DNA from: Fasciolopsis buskii | Lineage: Eukaryota; Platyhelminthes; Trematoda; Plagiorchiida; Fasciolidae | Reading direction: 5' to 3' | Assembly (NCBI GenBank): GCA_008360955.1 | Contig: LUCM01008319.1 | Coordinates: 823,514-887,513 of the forward strand | Length of the DNA: 64,000 nt | In this document: positions 50,861 through 61,700 of the stretch, in pieces | How positions within the stretch are numbered: the stretch's first letter is position 1 | Layout: each line of letters begins with the position of its first letter | Made by a program: the position numbers and the translations under genes | Notes under the pieces: generated by a model | The model's input: only the letters and a program-made list of their open reading frames with translations | The model's database searches: none | Told to the model about the DNA's origin: nothing

Positions 50861-51334
50861 ATCACGTTCATTGTGCTTCAAATGTCAAAATTATACACCT
50901 CATATAACAGAGACAATATAGGGATTTTCTGTCGCTATTTTGACTAGCGAAACATCACTGCAATACCTTTATTTCCAACTCTGCGTTTGGGCATGCACAG
51001 TTCATGAAAACTGCTTGATAGTACAGGGGACGAGGTGCCTTTATTAAGAATTTTGGAGTTTTGGGGATTAATAAGATTTGAAATCAGAATGGGTTGCATC
51101 AAGGCTTCATGGTTTTGGTCTCTTGATCACTGACGATAACAGTGAAAACGCTTGTGCTTGAGGGACAGGAGGATGATGGTTATAGCCATCGATAAAAAAT
51201 ATTAAGTTCGATACTTCATGTTGACGGCTGACTAAGTAATGGGATTCACCAGGCCACTCAAAAGACTGGCAGAGGGCTTTGATTGGTATTGGCTTAAATG
51301 TGATTTTGCTTGAGTTGTCGTTTAGCATGTTTGG
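50861..51334. other. Spacer between two hammerhead-SINE copies
   Basis: No gene or repeat is recognised. The - frame at 51349-51107 begins inside the neighbouring SINE and is unlikely to be a gene. Confidence 0.5.
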
Positions 51335-51424
51335 CTTGTTAGGAATCACCAGCAGTGCAAGTCTATGCAGCCGAAATTGGGACCTTATCCGAGAACGAAC
51401 CTTTGAGTTGAAGCGTCCTTAAAC
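51335..51424 (-). mobile_element. Hammerhead-SINE, copy D (3' truncated)
   Basis: On the - strand it has an A-box-like GTTTAAGGACGC (51424-51413), a B box GGTTCGTTCTC, then CTTGCACTG, core CTGGTGA (51352-51346), TTCC and TAACAAG. The similarity ends at about 51335, inside stem II, so the GAAAC strand and cleavage site are missing. The break could be a later deletion or imperfect retroposition. Confidence 0.7.
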
Positions 51425-53302
51425 AGATTATTGGAAAATCGACCCCACTCATTATTTGACGTGCCCTTTGTCGGCGGCGTTTGCATAGTCACATACCTCT
51501 CTCAAAAAAGACAAAACAAACTTGGTTTTATGTTTCTGGTGGGAAGCTTGATCGTCTTCTTGCACTGAGAAACACGCAAACAGCACCGCTCGTTGACATT
51601 CCTAGTTATTAGTGTTGAATTGCATAAGGATGATATTTTGAACTCTCGTTACTGATTTTAGTTTGCAAGTTGTTGTGAAAGATGTTTTGCAGTCAAACTT
51701 TGAAGATGGTTGTATATTTGGGAATACAATCCTTGGGAAAACACAGAAAAAGTAACGATGAGTAACCGTGATAACAAGCATTTGTACACCAACAAATGAG
51801 GACAAATGTCGAGGGTGGTGGTCGTGTTTTGAACGCACCACTGCAAAGGTTTTGCAGGCTTGAACATGGTAATCACGAAAACTATCCCAATAATATGTGG
51901 CATAAATTCACTGGATAAAAAAATTGGGGAATTGTATGCTGTGCTCAGGCGAGTGACCAACAAAAATCGCTCCATGCACGTCTGTTCATAACATAGAGCG
52001 GAACAGCAACAGAATGACAACCGGTATAAGAAAGAGTACATAAACGTTTCTTCAAAGTTATAAGCTGTTCATTTTGGGTGTTTAAAGTGTGATTCTAAAA
52101 AAATCGATAGCATGGTTGATTTTGCTGGCAATTGTATAAATGTTCGTCTCGAAATTTTTCGTAGAATTTGATTATTTAGTCTGGTTCTAATCGGATCATT
52201 CAACCAAGAAGTTCCGATCGCAAATGAGCAAAAGATATTCAAACACCAACCAGATGAGAGTAAACAGTTAACGTCAGCTTGCCTGCCTATTTACTTTTTT
52301 GCTCATATCGGCTAGTTTACTTTTTGACAGCTTCAATCTAAGCACAAATGTTTTAGCCAAACCTATCAACTGACCACTGCATTATGCCTTAGGGGAACAA
52401 ACAAAAAGTGACATATTTCACATGTGATTACAAATAACCACTTTGAAGGCATTACCCAATATTTTCAATCTGCATTAGAATAAGACATTTGTGTACTCGG
52501 AAAATGTAACCATGTACACTTTGTTGTCACAGTGATAGACAAATTGCTTGAGGGTCTAAATTTATGTGGACGAAACAAATCAACAGGTTTGTTCCTGTTA
52601 AACTTCGACACTTTGATTATCGCGGTGTGCACAGCTGCAAACATGATGAACATGTGGTCTGTATGTGCGGATTCGGCGAGCAAAATAAAAAATACCAAAT
52701 TAAACAAGGGCGGAAAATTTCGGACTGAGTGTTAACATTTGTATTCCAGTTGATATTCAGTCAATGTTTTGCAAAATAGACAAAGTGAACAGGATAATAA
52801 ATCGACCGGGTCATTTTTTCGGAAATTCCCGATAAGTAAAGGAAACAAGTTTACTGAAAACATCTGCTCTTGAAGACTTCGGCCTCTACATATATTGCTA
52901 ATTAAATCAATGACTAATGACAAGGATCGTAACTGAACTCCACTGGATAAAATTACACACTTAAACTGGCGTGATTTTTAACATTTTAGTTTATCAGCGT
53001 ATGTGATTGTTTGGCTGTTTAGATTTAGTCAACGTCAAGTAATCGATCTCGATGGAAATACCACAAACGCGAACTGACAATTTCATACAATATCGCCCCT
53101 CGCCAGTCGGGATATTCTACAATTCCACGCACGCGGGAGCGGTACCGAGCCAATCCATTGCATGCAAATGTCATTCTAACTGGCAGTTTCGATTTTGACA
53201 TTTAAAGGTAATAGTTTTCAAAGAATTAAACATTTGAAAGCGAGGTCTACCTTTGTCGTGTTCAAAAGGTTGACGCCGCTATCGTATGTCCTTTCGGTAA
53301 AC
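51425..53302. other. Stretch without a recognisable gene
   Basis: Frames at 51658-52041 (-), 52532-52735 (+, after an acceptor-like TTTGTTGTCACAG) and 52923-52732 (-) are open but unsupported. Confidence 0.4.
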
Positions 53303-53345
53303 CAACAGCGATCGGCCTGATCGCTGTTGTTGACACCGACCGGTG
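53303..53345. repeat. Two adjacent perfect hairpins
   Basis: CAACAGCGATC (53303-53313) and GATCGCTGTTG (53319-53329) form an 11-bp perfect stem around GGCCT. Four bases later CACCG and CGGTG (53334-53345) form a second stem around AC. G+C is higher than nearby. There is no T-run terminator context and no gene is attached. Confidence 0.85.
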
Positions 53346-53767
53346 AAATTCTAAACTTTGAATGGGCCATCTCATGTTCTTCTAGTACCTAAATACTCGT
53401 GAAACAGTTCTGGGTTTACATCGGCAAACGTACTCTTTCCGGTAATTGCATTATTAGACTGATCAATCAGTCAATCAGCTCAGCCACCTCAGTGGTCACG
53501 GAAACCACTAGCACGAACAAGATACCTTTCACCGTACCGATGAGACATAATCGTCAGCTTATGTAAAACCAAGGTTACAATTCACTTTGATAGACAGAAT
53601 TGAAGTAATATGTGAATTTCAGACAGCGTAATATAAGATTGGAAAGAGCATTCTTTGCTTACTGCAAAGTTTTATGTCAGACGTTCGCTTTCGTTGTATT
53701 TAAATCTGCAACTCCCCGTTAATCGCAATTATCTTGAGAGCCAAAGGAATCCGGTCATTCTCAAACA

Positions 53768-53830
53768 GCAGGGGATTAATCGGATGAAAAGTTGAAAGGT
53801 CCAGGTTCGAATCCCGGGAATTCTGAAGAA
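53768..53830 (+). mobile_element. tRNA-like SINE head
   Basis: A near-consensus B box GGTTCGAATCC (53804-53814) is preceded by a degraded A-box region (GCAGGGGATTAATCGG). CCAGG and CCCGGG around the B box suggest a retained T-arm stem. No acceptor stem forms. It lies about 200 bp upstream of a family-B repeat copy and may be its head. Confidence 0.5.
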
Positions 53831-54038
53831 TGTGTCACTGTTATGTTCTAATGAAAGCGAAATTCCACTCTGATACTTCCCGGGTGCGATTAACCGGATA
53901 ACCTATGGTCTGCAGGAGAAACATGCAGTCCAAAAGGTAGTCAATCAAGCATAGAAAAACTCATTCATGTATAAGAACAAAAATGGAATTCATAAAACGA
54001 CGGGAACGATCATAACACTAGATCCAGAAGTAGTGACA

Positions 54039-54200
54039 CTGTGATACGCACTGGACAAGGATCTGCAAAGGCTTGCCTGACGAACCTGGAAATTACAAAA
54101 AAGCAGAAAAACCAGCGTTAGTTGAATCCCAGTAACCGTGTCAGCCAGCATCAATTACACAACCAAGCCCATATAGTGGTCTATAGCTGTAGTACAAAAA
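54039..54200. repeat. Dispersed repeat family B, most complete copy
   Basis: The segment runs from CACTGTGATACGCACTGG through GAATCCCAGTAACCGTGTC, CAGCCAGCATCAATTACAC and AACCAAGCCCATATAGTGG to an A-rich run (about 54198-54206). It shares its 5' part with the 22.97-kb copy and nearly its whole length with the 36.3-kb copy. The A-rich end suggests retroposition in + orientation. Confidence 0.6.
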
Positions 54201-54206
54201 AAAACA

Positions 54207-55176
54207 AACAGCCAGCATAAAATAAGGCAAATCAAAAGAAACAGAGGAAAACCGGTGAAATGTTTAAAATGAATCTCAAATAACTTTAGTGGATGAAATT
54301 CGATAACGAGGTAGTTAATCTGTGAACCTCATTCATTAAATCAATGATAGACGAAGATCGGTAAGAGGGCATCGCTGAAAGACAATGCTTTGGAGATAAA
54401 CGGTAATGCACATGTACAGACAGGCGTGCATTCCAGGGCAGAATTGGTTTTCCGGCACACCTGGCACACATGGCTATCGCCAACTGTTACTCCAATCAAA
54501 ATTTTCTTTGCTAAATTTCTGAAGATTCTGGCACGCACGAGACAGAAAGTAGTAATAGCAGAGATCATGGATTTGTTTGCATGAGCCTTTAATTATACCG
54601 GAGTGTAGAATACATTTGAGCCTGTTAAAAATAAATGATCTCGACTGTCACAGTCAACTCGTCTGAACATGAAAAGGTGATCTCAATGGAGTACGGAAAT
54701 TTCATGGGTTAGTTTAAAGGGGCTTCAGAATTTACCCTATTAGTTTTCATTCATCCTAACTGATTCGATTTTACGACATATGCACTTATTTTGGTGTTCA
54801 CACAGGCTGAAGTTATGCACTTAACGGGAGGGATATTTTATGCTAACCCGTTGATCATGACGTGAGAAATTTCCATTTGGAGGAGGTTTTGATTTACGTC
54901 AAACTTGACTTTGCTTCAGATTCATACAAGCACCCTACATTAGTCTCCTAACTTGATAACTGGACAATTTGGGGATGAGCTCAAAACGTGGAAACCTTTT
55001 AAGACTACGACGTAGTGGATAATGGGCTAGTTAAAATAGTTGATAAATTCACATTATTTGTGACAATTCATATTGAACATTCTAAACTAAACGAGACGAC
55101 AATCTGCACAAAAGTAAACGAACAAAATGTGTCAACCGAGTGTACTATTCAAAGCCGAAAGCGAACACACGGACAT
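54207..55176. other. Stretch without a recognisable gene
   Basis: No supported feature was seen. A + frame from about 55000 runs to 55344 opposite the candidate - strand exon and is codon-aligned with it; I cannot exclude that the + frame, with eight Cys, is the real one. Confidence 0.4.
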
Positions 55177-56958
55177 TCATATTTCGGTTGGAATTTTAAG
55201 GCGGAAATTCATTTCTCTAATGCTCAGGTAGACGATTCTAAATATTTCTTCAGTTGCCAGCGGATACGATGTACGGATGAATACCGCAATGAGGTACAGA
55301 ATGTAATTATCCCACGCAACAGTGGAAAATGTTGCGAGCGTTAATTCGGCCACCGGCAAATTTCTTGATGTATCCACTACAACAGGTGGCGCGCAAAGTG
55401 TTGGTCAAATAGATGTTTATTCTACCCAGCAATGTTGTTCTTGCAACAAGGATAAAGTGACGCAAAGCTTTTCAACGGAGCAGAATAGAGCAAACAATGG
55501 ATAGGCGGACACTTGTTGCTGTGGCGACGAATATGTTTCTCAAATTCTAAGAAAATAAAAGGTAGAAGAAAACTACAGTTCTTCTGTAAGACGTTCTCAG
55601 GTTGTACTTTGTCAGAATTTGATAAACAGATTTTCTTGACTAAAACGGTTTCCTTCTTATTAGATTTAAGTTCGGTGGAACAGTGTTCAGCTAACTGAAT
55701 TCTGATGATCTCTATAATAAATTTGATAACCTTATAAGATAATTCAATGATCTTTTGCAGTGATTATTACCGCCGGAGTTCTAAAGCTCTAGATAAAAAT
55801 TGCTTTCCATTCCCATTGCTGGAAGCCCCATCAGAATCGCCCAAAAAGTACTGAAGGACAACGGCCAGTCTTCCAAATAACAATGATCATCAGTGTCACA
55901 CCTATAACAGCACACGATTAAAATCGCTGGTAATAAATCCTAACAAACTTGTAATGAGTCAGGGTTAGGAAAAGCAGATGTAGGTTAGAAGCGAATTTAA
56001 ACTGAATGCTTGGCCTAAACATAACAAGACATCTATATGCACTCCAAAAGAAGTGCACAAGTATAAGGATGTTTGGGCAAGAGTGCCGGGTACGCGTACT
56101 TGACGTGCGGCAATAACGGCGAAAGTGGTCGTGTGCTTCCGGAGAAACTTCGTTCACTCGTTCGCTTATAGTTCATATATATTTTTCTATTTTCAACAAA
56201 ATAAAACTATTCTCTCCAAAACCTTGTCCCCAGCATTATGCTGGAGCACGTTAGAGTTGTCCCCACATTATTATTAGGTCGGATATTTATGCCCTTAGGA
56301 CAGTTTATCAAAACCCACTAGTTCCTCGTGCTCAGTTACAAAAAGTAACGTTCGCGAACGAACGCGAATCAAACCCAGAACTGGTTAGCCGAGGCCGCTT
56401 GATAAATCGCTTCGAAAGTAGATTAATCTGATAGTCTCCACTGCAAAACTTACCTATCGCACGTTTCAAGAATATACCATGGAAAGAATGTCTACGGTTT
56501 AATTTATTGTCTCTTTCTGAAAGTTTGATAAGCACTGCGTTATAAACAGCGATCGGTGCTATCTGAGGTTGGGAAATACCTTTCTGTTTGATGGATAAGT
56601 CGACCTCAGTACAAATGCCGTAATAATGGAAAGACGAAGTTACTAAAATTACACGGTTAGTTGCACTTTTTACCTAGACTGAATTGACTTATTCGGGCAA
56701 TTTTTTCATCTCAGCTGAGTTGCAGATACAAGACGCACAATTATGCACACGGTCAGTTGCTTTGTCATGTTAACTTACTGACAGCGGAAGCCTAAGAAGT
56801 GCTTGGATGATAGAAGATTTAGTGAGTAATAAACAAACTTTCCGTCGTTTCCTTGACCCAGTTGCTGGATTATGGTGTGCTATATCTTTAATAGTGACAC
56901 TTCTAAACGACGACATTCTAGCAGCACCACTTGGTAGAATCAGATAGGCGGTATACCT
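55177..56958 (-). CDS. Candidate three-exon gene fragment, unrecognised protein
   Basis: Three - strand exons fit together. Exon 1 (56958-56779) follows an acceptor ATTATCCCAG and ends CTGTCA/GTAAGT, 60 codons, phase 0. Exon 2 (56673-56454) follows TTCAGTCTAG and ends GCGATAG/GTAAGT, 73 codons plus one base. Exon 3 (55376-55177) follows CACCTGTTGTAG, supplies the two missing bases (GTG) and stays open to TGA. Intron 1 is 105 bp; intron 2 is 1077 bp and contains the foldback arm at 56.1 kb. The translation includes GSRKRRKVCLLLTKSS, GISQPQIAPIAVYNAVLIKL and LPVAELTLATFSTVAWDNY. No domain is recognised. Neither a start nor a poly(A) signal was found, so the true ends are unknown. Confidence 0.33.
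56091..56170. mobile_element. Single diverged arm of the foldback element
   Basis: TACGCGTACTTGACGTGCGG and the following 60 bp match the right arm of the 7.0-kb element at about three positions in four, including an exact CGTGTGCTTCCGG-type block at 56130-56143. The opposite arm is not found within 200 bp upstream, so this is a half-element or a copy broken by deletion. Confidence 0.65.
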
Positions 56959-57286
56959 CTGGGATAATTCATTCAACCGTCAGCATGTCAGAATATATCA
57001 GCTGTGAAGTCACATTAGAATTTACCCCATGTGAAATTCATTTGTGAGTGGAACTGCAAAGCACATCACCTGGGAGCGACACAGATGACAGAAACCGAAT
57101 TATTATTCTGGTAACTACCAGCACCCTCTCCGTCGTTTCCTCAATGTCGTACATTGTGTAAGCCGATTTCATCCTTAGTTTAATTGTTTAGCATGTATTC
57201 ATTTTGTACATGAGTACGACAACTACAACACTCATAAAAATCAGCGGAAAGCACTAAGTTGCTTAGCCGTGCGTTAGTCGACCGAT

Positions 57287-57622
57287 TCATTCTGCTTTGC
57301 ACAGTCGCGCGTCTGACCTCGGCTCTGCATAAACACTAAGTGCAATTCCCAGTGCGTTCGCTTTTTCTGAAACTATACATTCGTTCATCTCCAAACCAAT
57401 TTCTACTCTGATTACAGGTGACAGGGGGACTTGGAGTAATTTGTCGAAGGATACATCAACAATTTTATTAGACGTCATTTTTCTTGATCCCGTATCGTAG
57501 TCGAAAGTGATCCGGCTGATGATTTTTTTGTAGAACACATTGTTTGCTGATGCAAAAAAGTTATCAAACATTGCTTTCCATTTGACTGACTTGACTGGAT
57601 TCATGTGATTTTCTGAACGTTT
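57287..57622 (-). CDS. Unrecognised open frame, possible exon
   Basis: After an acceptor-like GGGCAGTTATAG the - frame is open for 111 codons to TGA, with an ATG at 57604. The translation is well mixed (MNPVKSVKWKAMFDNFF, DYDTGSRKMTSNKIVDVSF, RVEIGLEMNECIVSEKANAL) and is among the more protein-like here. It lies 5' of the candidate three-exon gene on the same strand, but no strong donor with the phase needed to join exon 1 is present (CCT/GTAATC is the nearest). No domain is recognised. Confidence 0.28.
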   Translation of the reverse strand, partial: KRSENHMNPVKSVKWKAMFDNFFASANNVFYKKIISRITFDYDTGSRKMTSNKIVDVSFDKLLQVPLSPVIRVEIGLEMNECIVSEKANALGIALSVYAEPRSDARLCKAE

Positions 57623-58484
57623 CTATAACTGCCCTGTAAAGCCACAGACTATTTGCGTGTTTATCCAAACAACTATCCGGGGAAGCTAAAACAAAACAGG
57701 CAGACATTACAAACTAGTGACTCTATTTTACATATCCCCAAACTGAAATGAATGAGTAAATCTCAGCGGAAGGATTTTTGGGGGACAACCACCTCTTTAT
57801 TTCAGTCACAGCTAACATATTTCAGCTTTGACTACTATTTCTTGTTGGCGGCATTCATTTGTTATCTTATTAGTCAAACAACGTCATAATCCTAAATATA
57901 TCTCGTCCATTCTCCCTATAATTGCCAAAAATATCACACTAAAACAGTTTACTCGAAGTGGCAATAAACATTCAACTTGACAGTTGTGCCCACTCTGTAC
58001 GGAATATTAACGTATCGATTGTTTAGTCAGAATGCCCATAAATCAGATCATACATTTAAGGAATTACGGTCAACACCGGATCACCCTATTTACTTAATTA
58101 AATTTATCTCAGTAATTGTTGAAATGGTTTCAGAGGACTCTCTTCAGCTGGTTATTTAATCTTTGGATTCATAAATGAAAAACTCGTTTTGGTTTGACCA
58201 GACTAGAGTCACCTTGCAAACCAATAAAATTTGATAACCGTGAATCACATCACTGATCCAACAACAATCAATGCTATTTTTGTATTCACCAATAAATAAA
58301 TTTTAAAACCACCCACTTCGTTTTACGCCAACAGTCATGATGTATCGCGTCTTCTGTTGATTTTTCATGCCGTCATCTTGCTCAGCTGTGGGATAACTAC
58401 CGGCAGCCATGATTGGGTGAGTATTTATGTGTTGACATGCAAAACTCAGTAACGAGTAAAACTTTATACTGCTTAAATTCAATC
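57623..58484. other. Stretch without a recognisable gene
   Basis: No supported feature was seen. Confidence 0.5.
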
Positions 58485-58700
58485 CCGATAGCCTAGTGAT
58501 TAATGCGTTTTTTCCACACGAGTTTACCCTAAGTTCGAGAACTAGTCGAATTGTGGTAAAAATGAACTGGTAATTACTCTGAACAAGCTTGGTGGAACAA
58601 ACATGCATGGTTTTCACGGGTTCCATGGTGATCTGATCACTGATGCAGCATGATGAACCAATATGCAATCTAATCTGGTCACGCGTCTCCCAAATGTGAA
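58485..58700 (+). mobile_element. tRNA-derived SINE
   Basis: An A box TAGCCTAGTGA (58489-58499) and a B box AGTTCGAGAAC (58532-58542) stand 43 bp apart. The following body includes GGGTTCCATGGTGATCTGA and is distinct from the hammerhead family. The 3' end is uncertain. The 167-codon - strand frame crossing it (58806-58303) is explained as read-through of repeat sequence. Confidence 0.5.
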
Positions 58701-61700
58701 ATGTCAATCTTAAGAACCGAAGGTAGCAACCAACAAAAACCACTCTCGCGATTCGGTTAATCGATGTAAACACATTTGTCTTCAGTAGGCTGACCTGTAT
58801 GCCCATCAGTATCTAGCTAATATTGGAACGTGGGTTTCAATAACCGACTGGTGTACTGGTTAGAAAATATATCTTTCGAAATGTTATACTCAGATTTTTT
58901 ATAGACCAGTCTCGCCGTTCTTGGAGGGATTGACTATCCTATCAACATACGATAGCCAAGACCAGCGTTGATACATCATGACCGAAAAAACAACGGTATC
59001 AACGCCATCGGTACTGTCTTGTGAGTCACGCAAATCAGCGGCTAGTTGGACTATCCGGTCAGCATTCACAGGCAGTTGGGTTTTTGTGGCTAACATTTTT
59101 TGTCCGATATGATACTTCTGAATCAAACTGTCTTCCGTTTAAGCAAAGATTCATAAACGCCCGCGATAAACGGTGCGCGGATCAACAAAGTACTCTTTTT
59201 GGATTTCATCTAATCGTCCGATGAAATTGGCTTTTCCGGTATTCAAAATAGTGCACGGACTAGCCTAATCGTGTCAATCATCCGGGGATTGATAAAAACT
59301 TCCGACGGTAAACAAAGTGCATGTCGGGAAAACTTTCCCAATCAGGATTTACCTTTTTGCAGGTTTGTAAAGTAAAAGTAAAAAATAAACAAGTGGTGTG
59401 AATATTTTTAATTTAGTTGCGTACCTGTAAACAGAGAGAATGTTGAAGCTTGACAATCTCGTTGCTGCTTACTGATGGTGCTTTTGAAATATATACAGTT
59501 TAAGATTGTTATTAATTGTAAAACTTTTGCTTTGTGGCATATTCCGCGCAATAAACTTGGAGTTGCGCATTCTAGCATTTCGAGACCTGTTTTTAATTCA
59601 CTAATCGATCACGAGGCTTTGGATGAATGCTTACGTGGGACGGTTATTGGACCAAAACTCACCATTTCCGTGGTGTCCCAAATGTTGACTCTCACAATTC
59701 GAAGAGGCTAATTTTGAATCGTGTGCAACGAGCGGAAAGCTCTGGTCTTAGACATAATGGAGATGCCCTTGGCTGGTCATCAACAAACTGTCCTGAGGGT
59801 TAAGAGTTATCTATTTATCTTCATCTGTTAGTGAACTAAAAATGCAAATTACTGTTCTGGAAAGACGATATAACCAACAAGGAGTGCCAAATGAATAAGT
59901 TGATTGGCTTTAGAAATACTGAAAGCCATGATCTTCAAAGTGAGAAATCACTAGGCTGATTGGCTGCCTACCACCGAACGCGACTGCTTTATTTCTGAGG
60001 CTGCACATAGGTATGTGCAGGCAGACATATTCAAATATGGCCAGTTTGAACTAACTCCCAGGTAAAGGTATACTGGTCATCAGTCGTGCTTCAAATCTTA
60101 ATACCGCCAGAAAGCGTTCGAAGATAAATATTCAAAGAGTGGACTGTTAGTCAGAAGACAACTTGTGTCTTCATGGACATTCCGCTATTCAACCATGTGC
60201 TCCATTGGTAACCAAATTTTAGACAAATACTGCAGTATTATTTAGTTGATAAAAACACTACCAGCAGTTAGACTGAAGATAATCCAAATGCATTGGAAAA
60301 GACTTTCACTGTAGTCAATCTCATTCATGATGCGCAAGTACATGCAAGGACGTAAACTTTTACTTTCTGCTTTTTGTACATATGCAGGGGATGTAACACA
60401 ACTAGAAGAGAGCTAATTTGGCTACCGCCGAGTGAGATCAAAGTGCATGTTCGCAGGGCTAGATTCAAGCAAATGAACTTCACTCTAGTCAATCGTTGAT
60501 AGTTCGGATTTAATTAACACCAGCAATTTCAGTATTGTATCTGAACCACAAAACTTCTCTAACCCCCATAATTATCGATTATCTTGGGTGTTCACTCAGA
60601 TTGACATTTTTGCTAAAATTTGCATACTGTTCGTGCTGCATTTTCATCCCCGGATCCAGTTTCAAGTATCCAAATGCAAAACAGAGTGAAATCATTTCCA
60701 AACTTGTCAACGGTAGCAACTGTGTGCGACGGATCGAGTTTTTGGCAAGAATATAGAAAATCAGCTGGCGAATAGTGTTTAGATTTCAGCATGTTCACCT
60801 TCAGTAATTGAACCCCCGATTAACTTTTGGCATAAACTCAGTTCTTTTCTGACCTCATCAGCTGTTAGCGACTTCTGAAATTGAAAACAAATCCTCTATT
60901 GAATTACGATGAGCTATTTGTTAGAGCCACTAACTCGTGCCGAAGTCCATACCATCATCAGTGTCCATGGTTTATTTCTTTCCCTGCCCTAACTATCTTT
61001 ATTCGTTGGGAGTTCGTACTATGGACCGTTTATCACCTGTTCGCCATCACATTTCTACAATCGATTCGAATCTTTTCAATGTATTATTTCTACTAGGAAG
61101 GCATGGGACCAGCCTGTGGTCTAGTTTCCCGGGGTGGCTTTTCAGATTGTACTGATCGCTGTTTTTTAAACAAAAGCTTTAAAAGTCAATAACCAGGTCC
61201 TCATTAAAAAACGATTTTGGAAATTGGAACTCCGTATCCCACGTTGCACCAAATTTGAATTCGCCATTGCAAATCTTTGATGAGAAAACCTGTTTTTCGT
61301 CAAAGGTCAGATATTTTGGAACATTGCCACAACCCTTTTCACAGTATTTTAGATACTATCTCCACATGCGTGCCATCCTCATGAGAAGTGTCACTGTGCG
61401 AAAAACGTACAAACGAAAAGTATTACCTTGGTTTTCCCACCATTAGGCACCAGTTAGATTAGTCAGGCAAAAACCCTGCTCATCAACGGCCTTGCATTTG
61501 TAGACTAGACAAAATCATGCGGACTGAGAACCCGTCACCTCTTCATGGGATACAACTATCATGAAAGAAGAAAAAATGAATTCAACTAAATTCATGGACT
61601 AGTGAAATCATGGTAAACTCTTGTTTTGTCTTTTTTCAGTAAGCTTGGTGGTTCTTTGATGCACGGCGGTTTCTATAAACTTTCGAATGCTTACGGTTAG

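Noticed and set aside
58303..58806. Longest - strand open frame (167 codons)
   Set aside because: It crosses a tRNA-derived SINE with A and B boxes on the + strand and has no domain or splice support, so it is repeat read-through.
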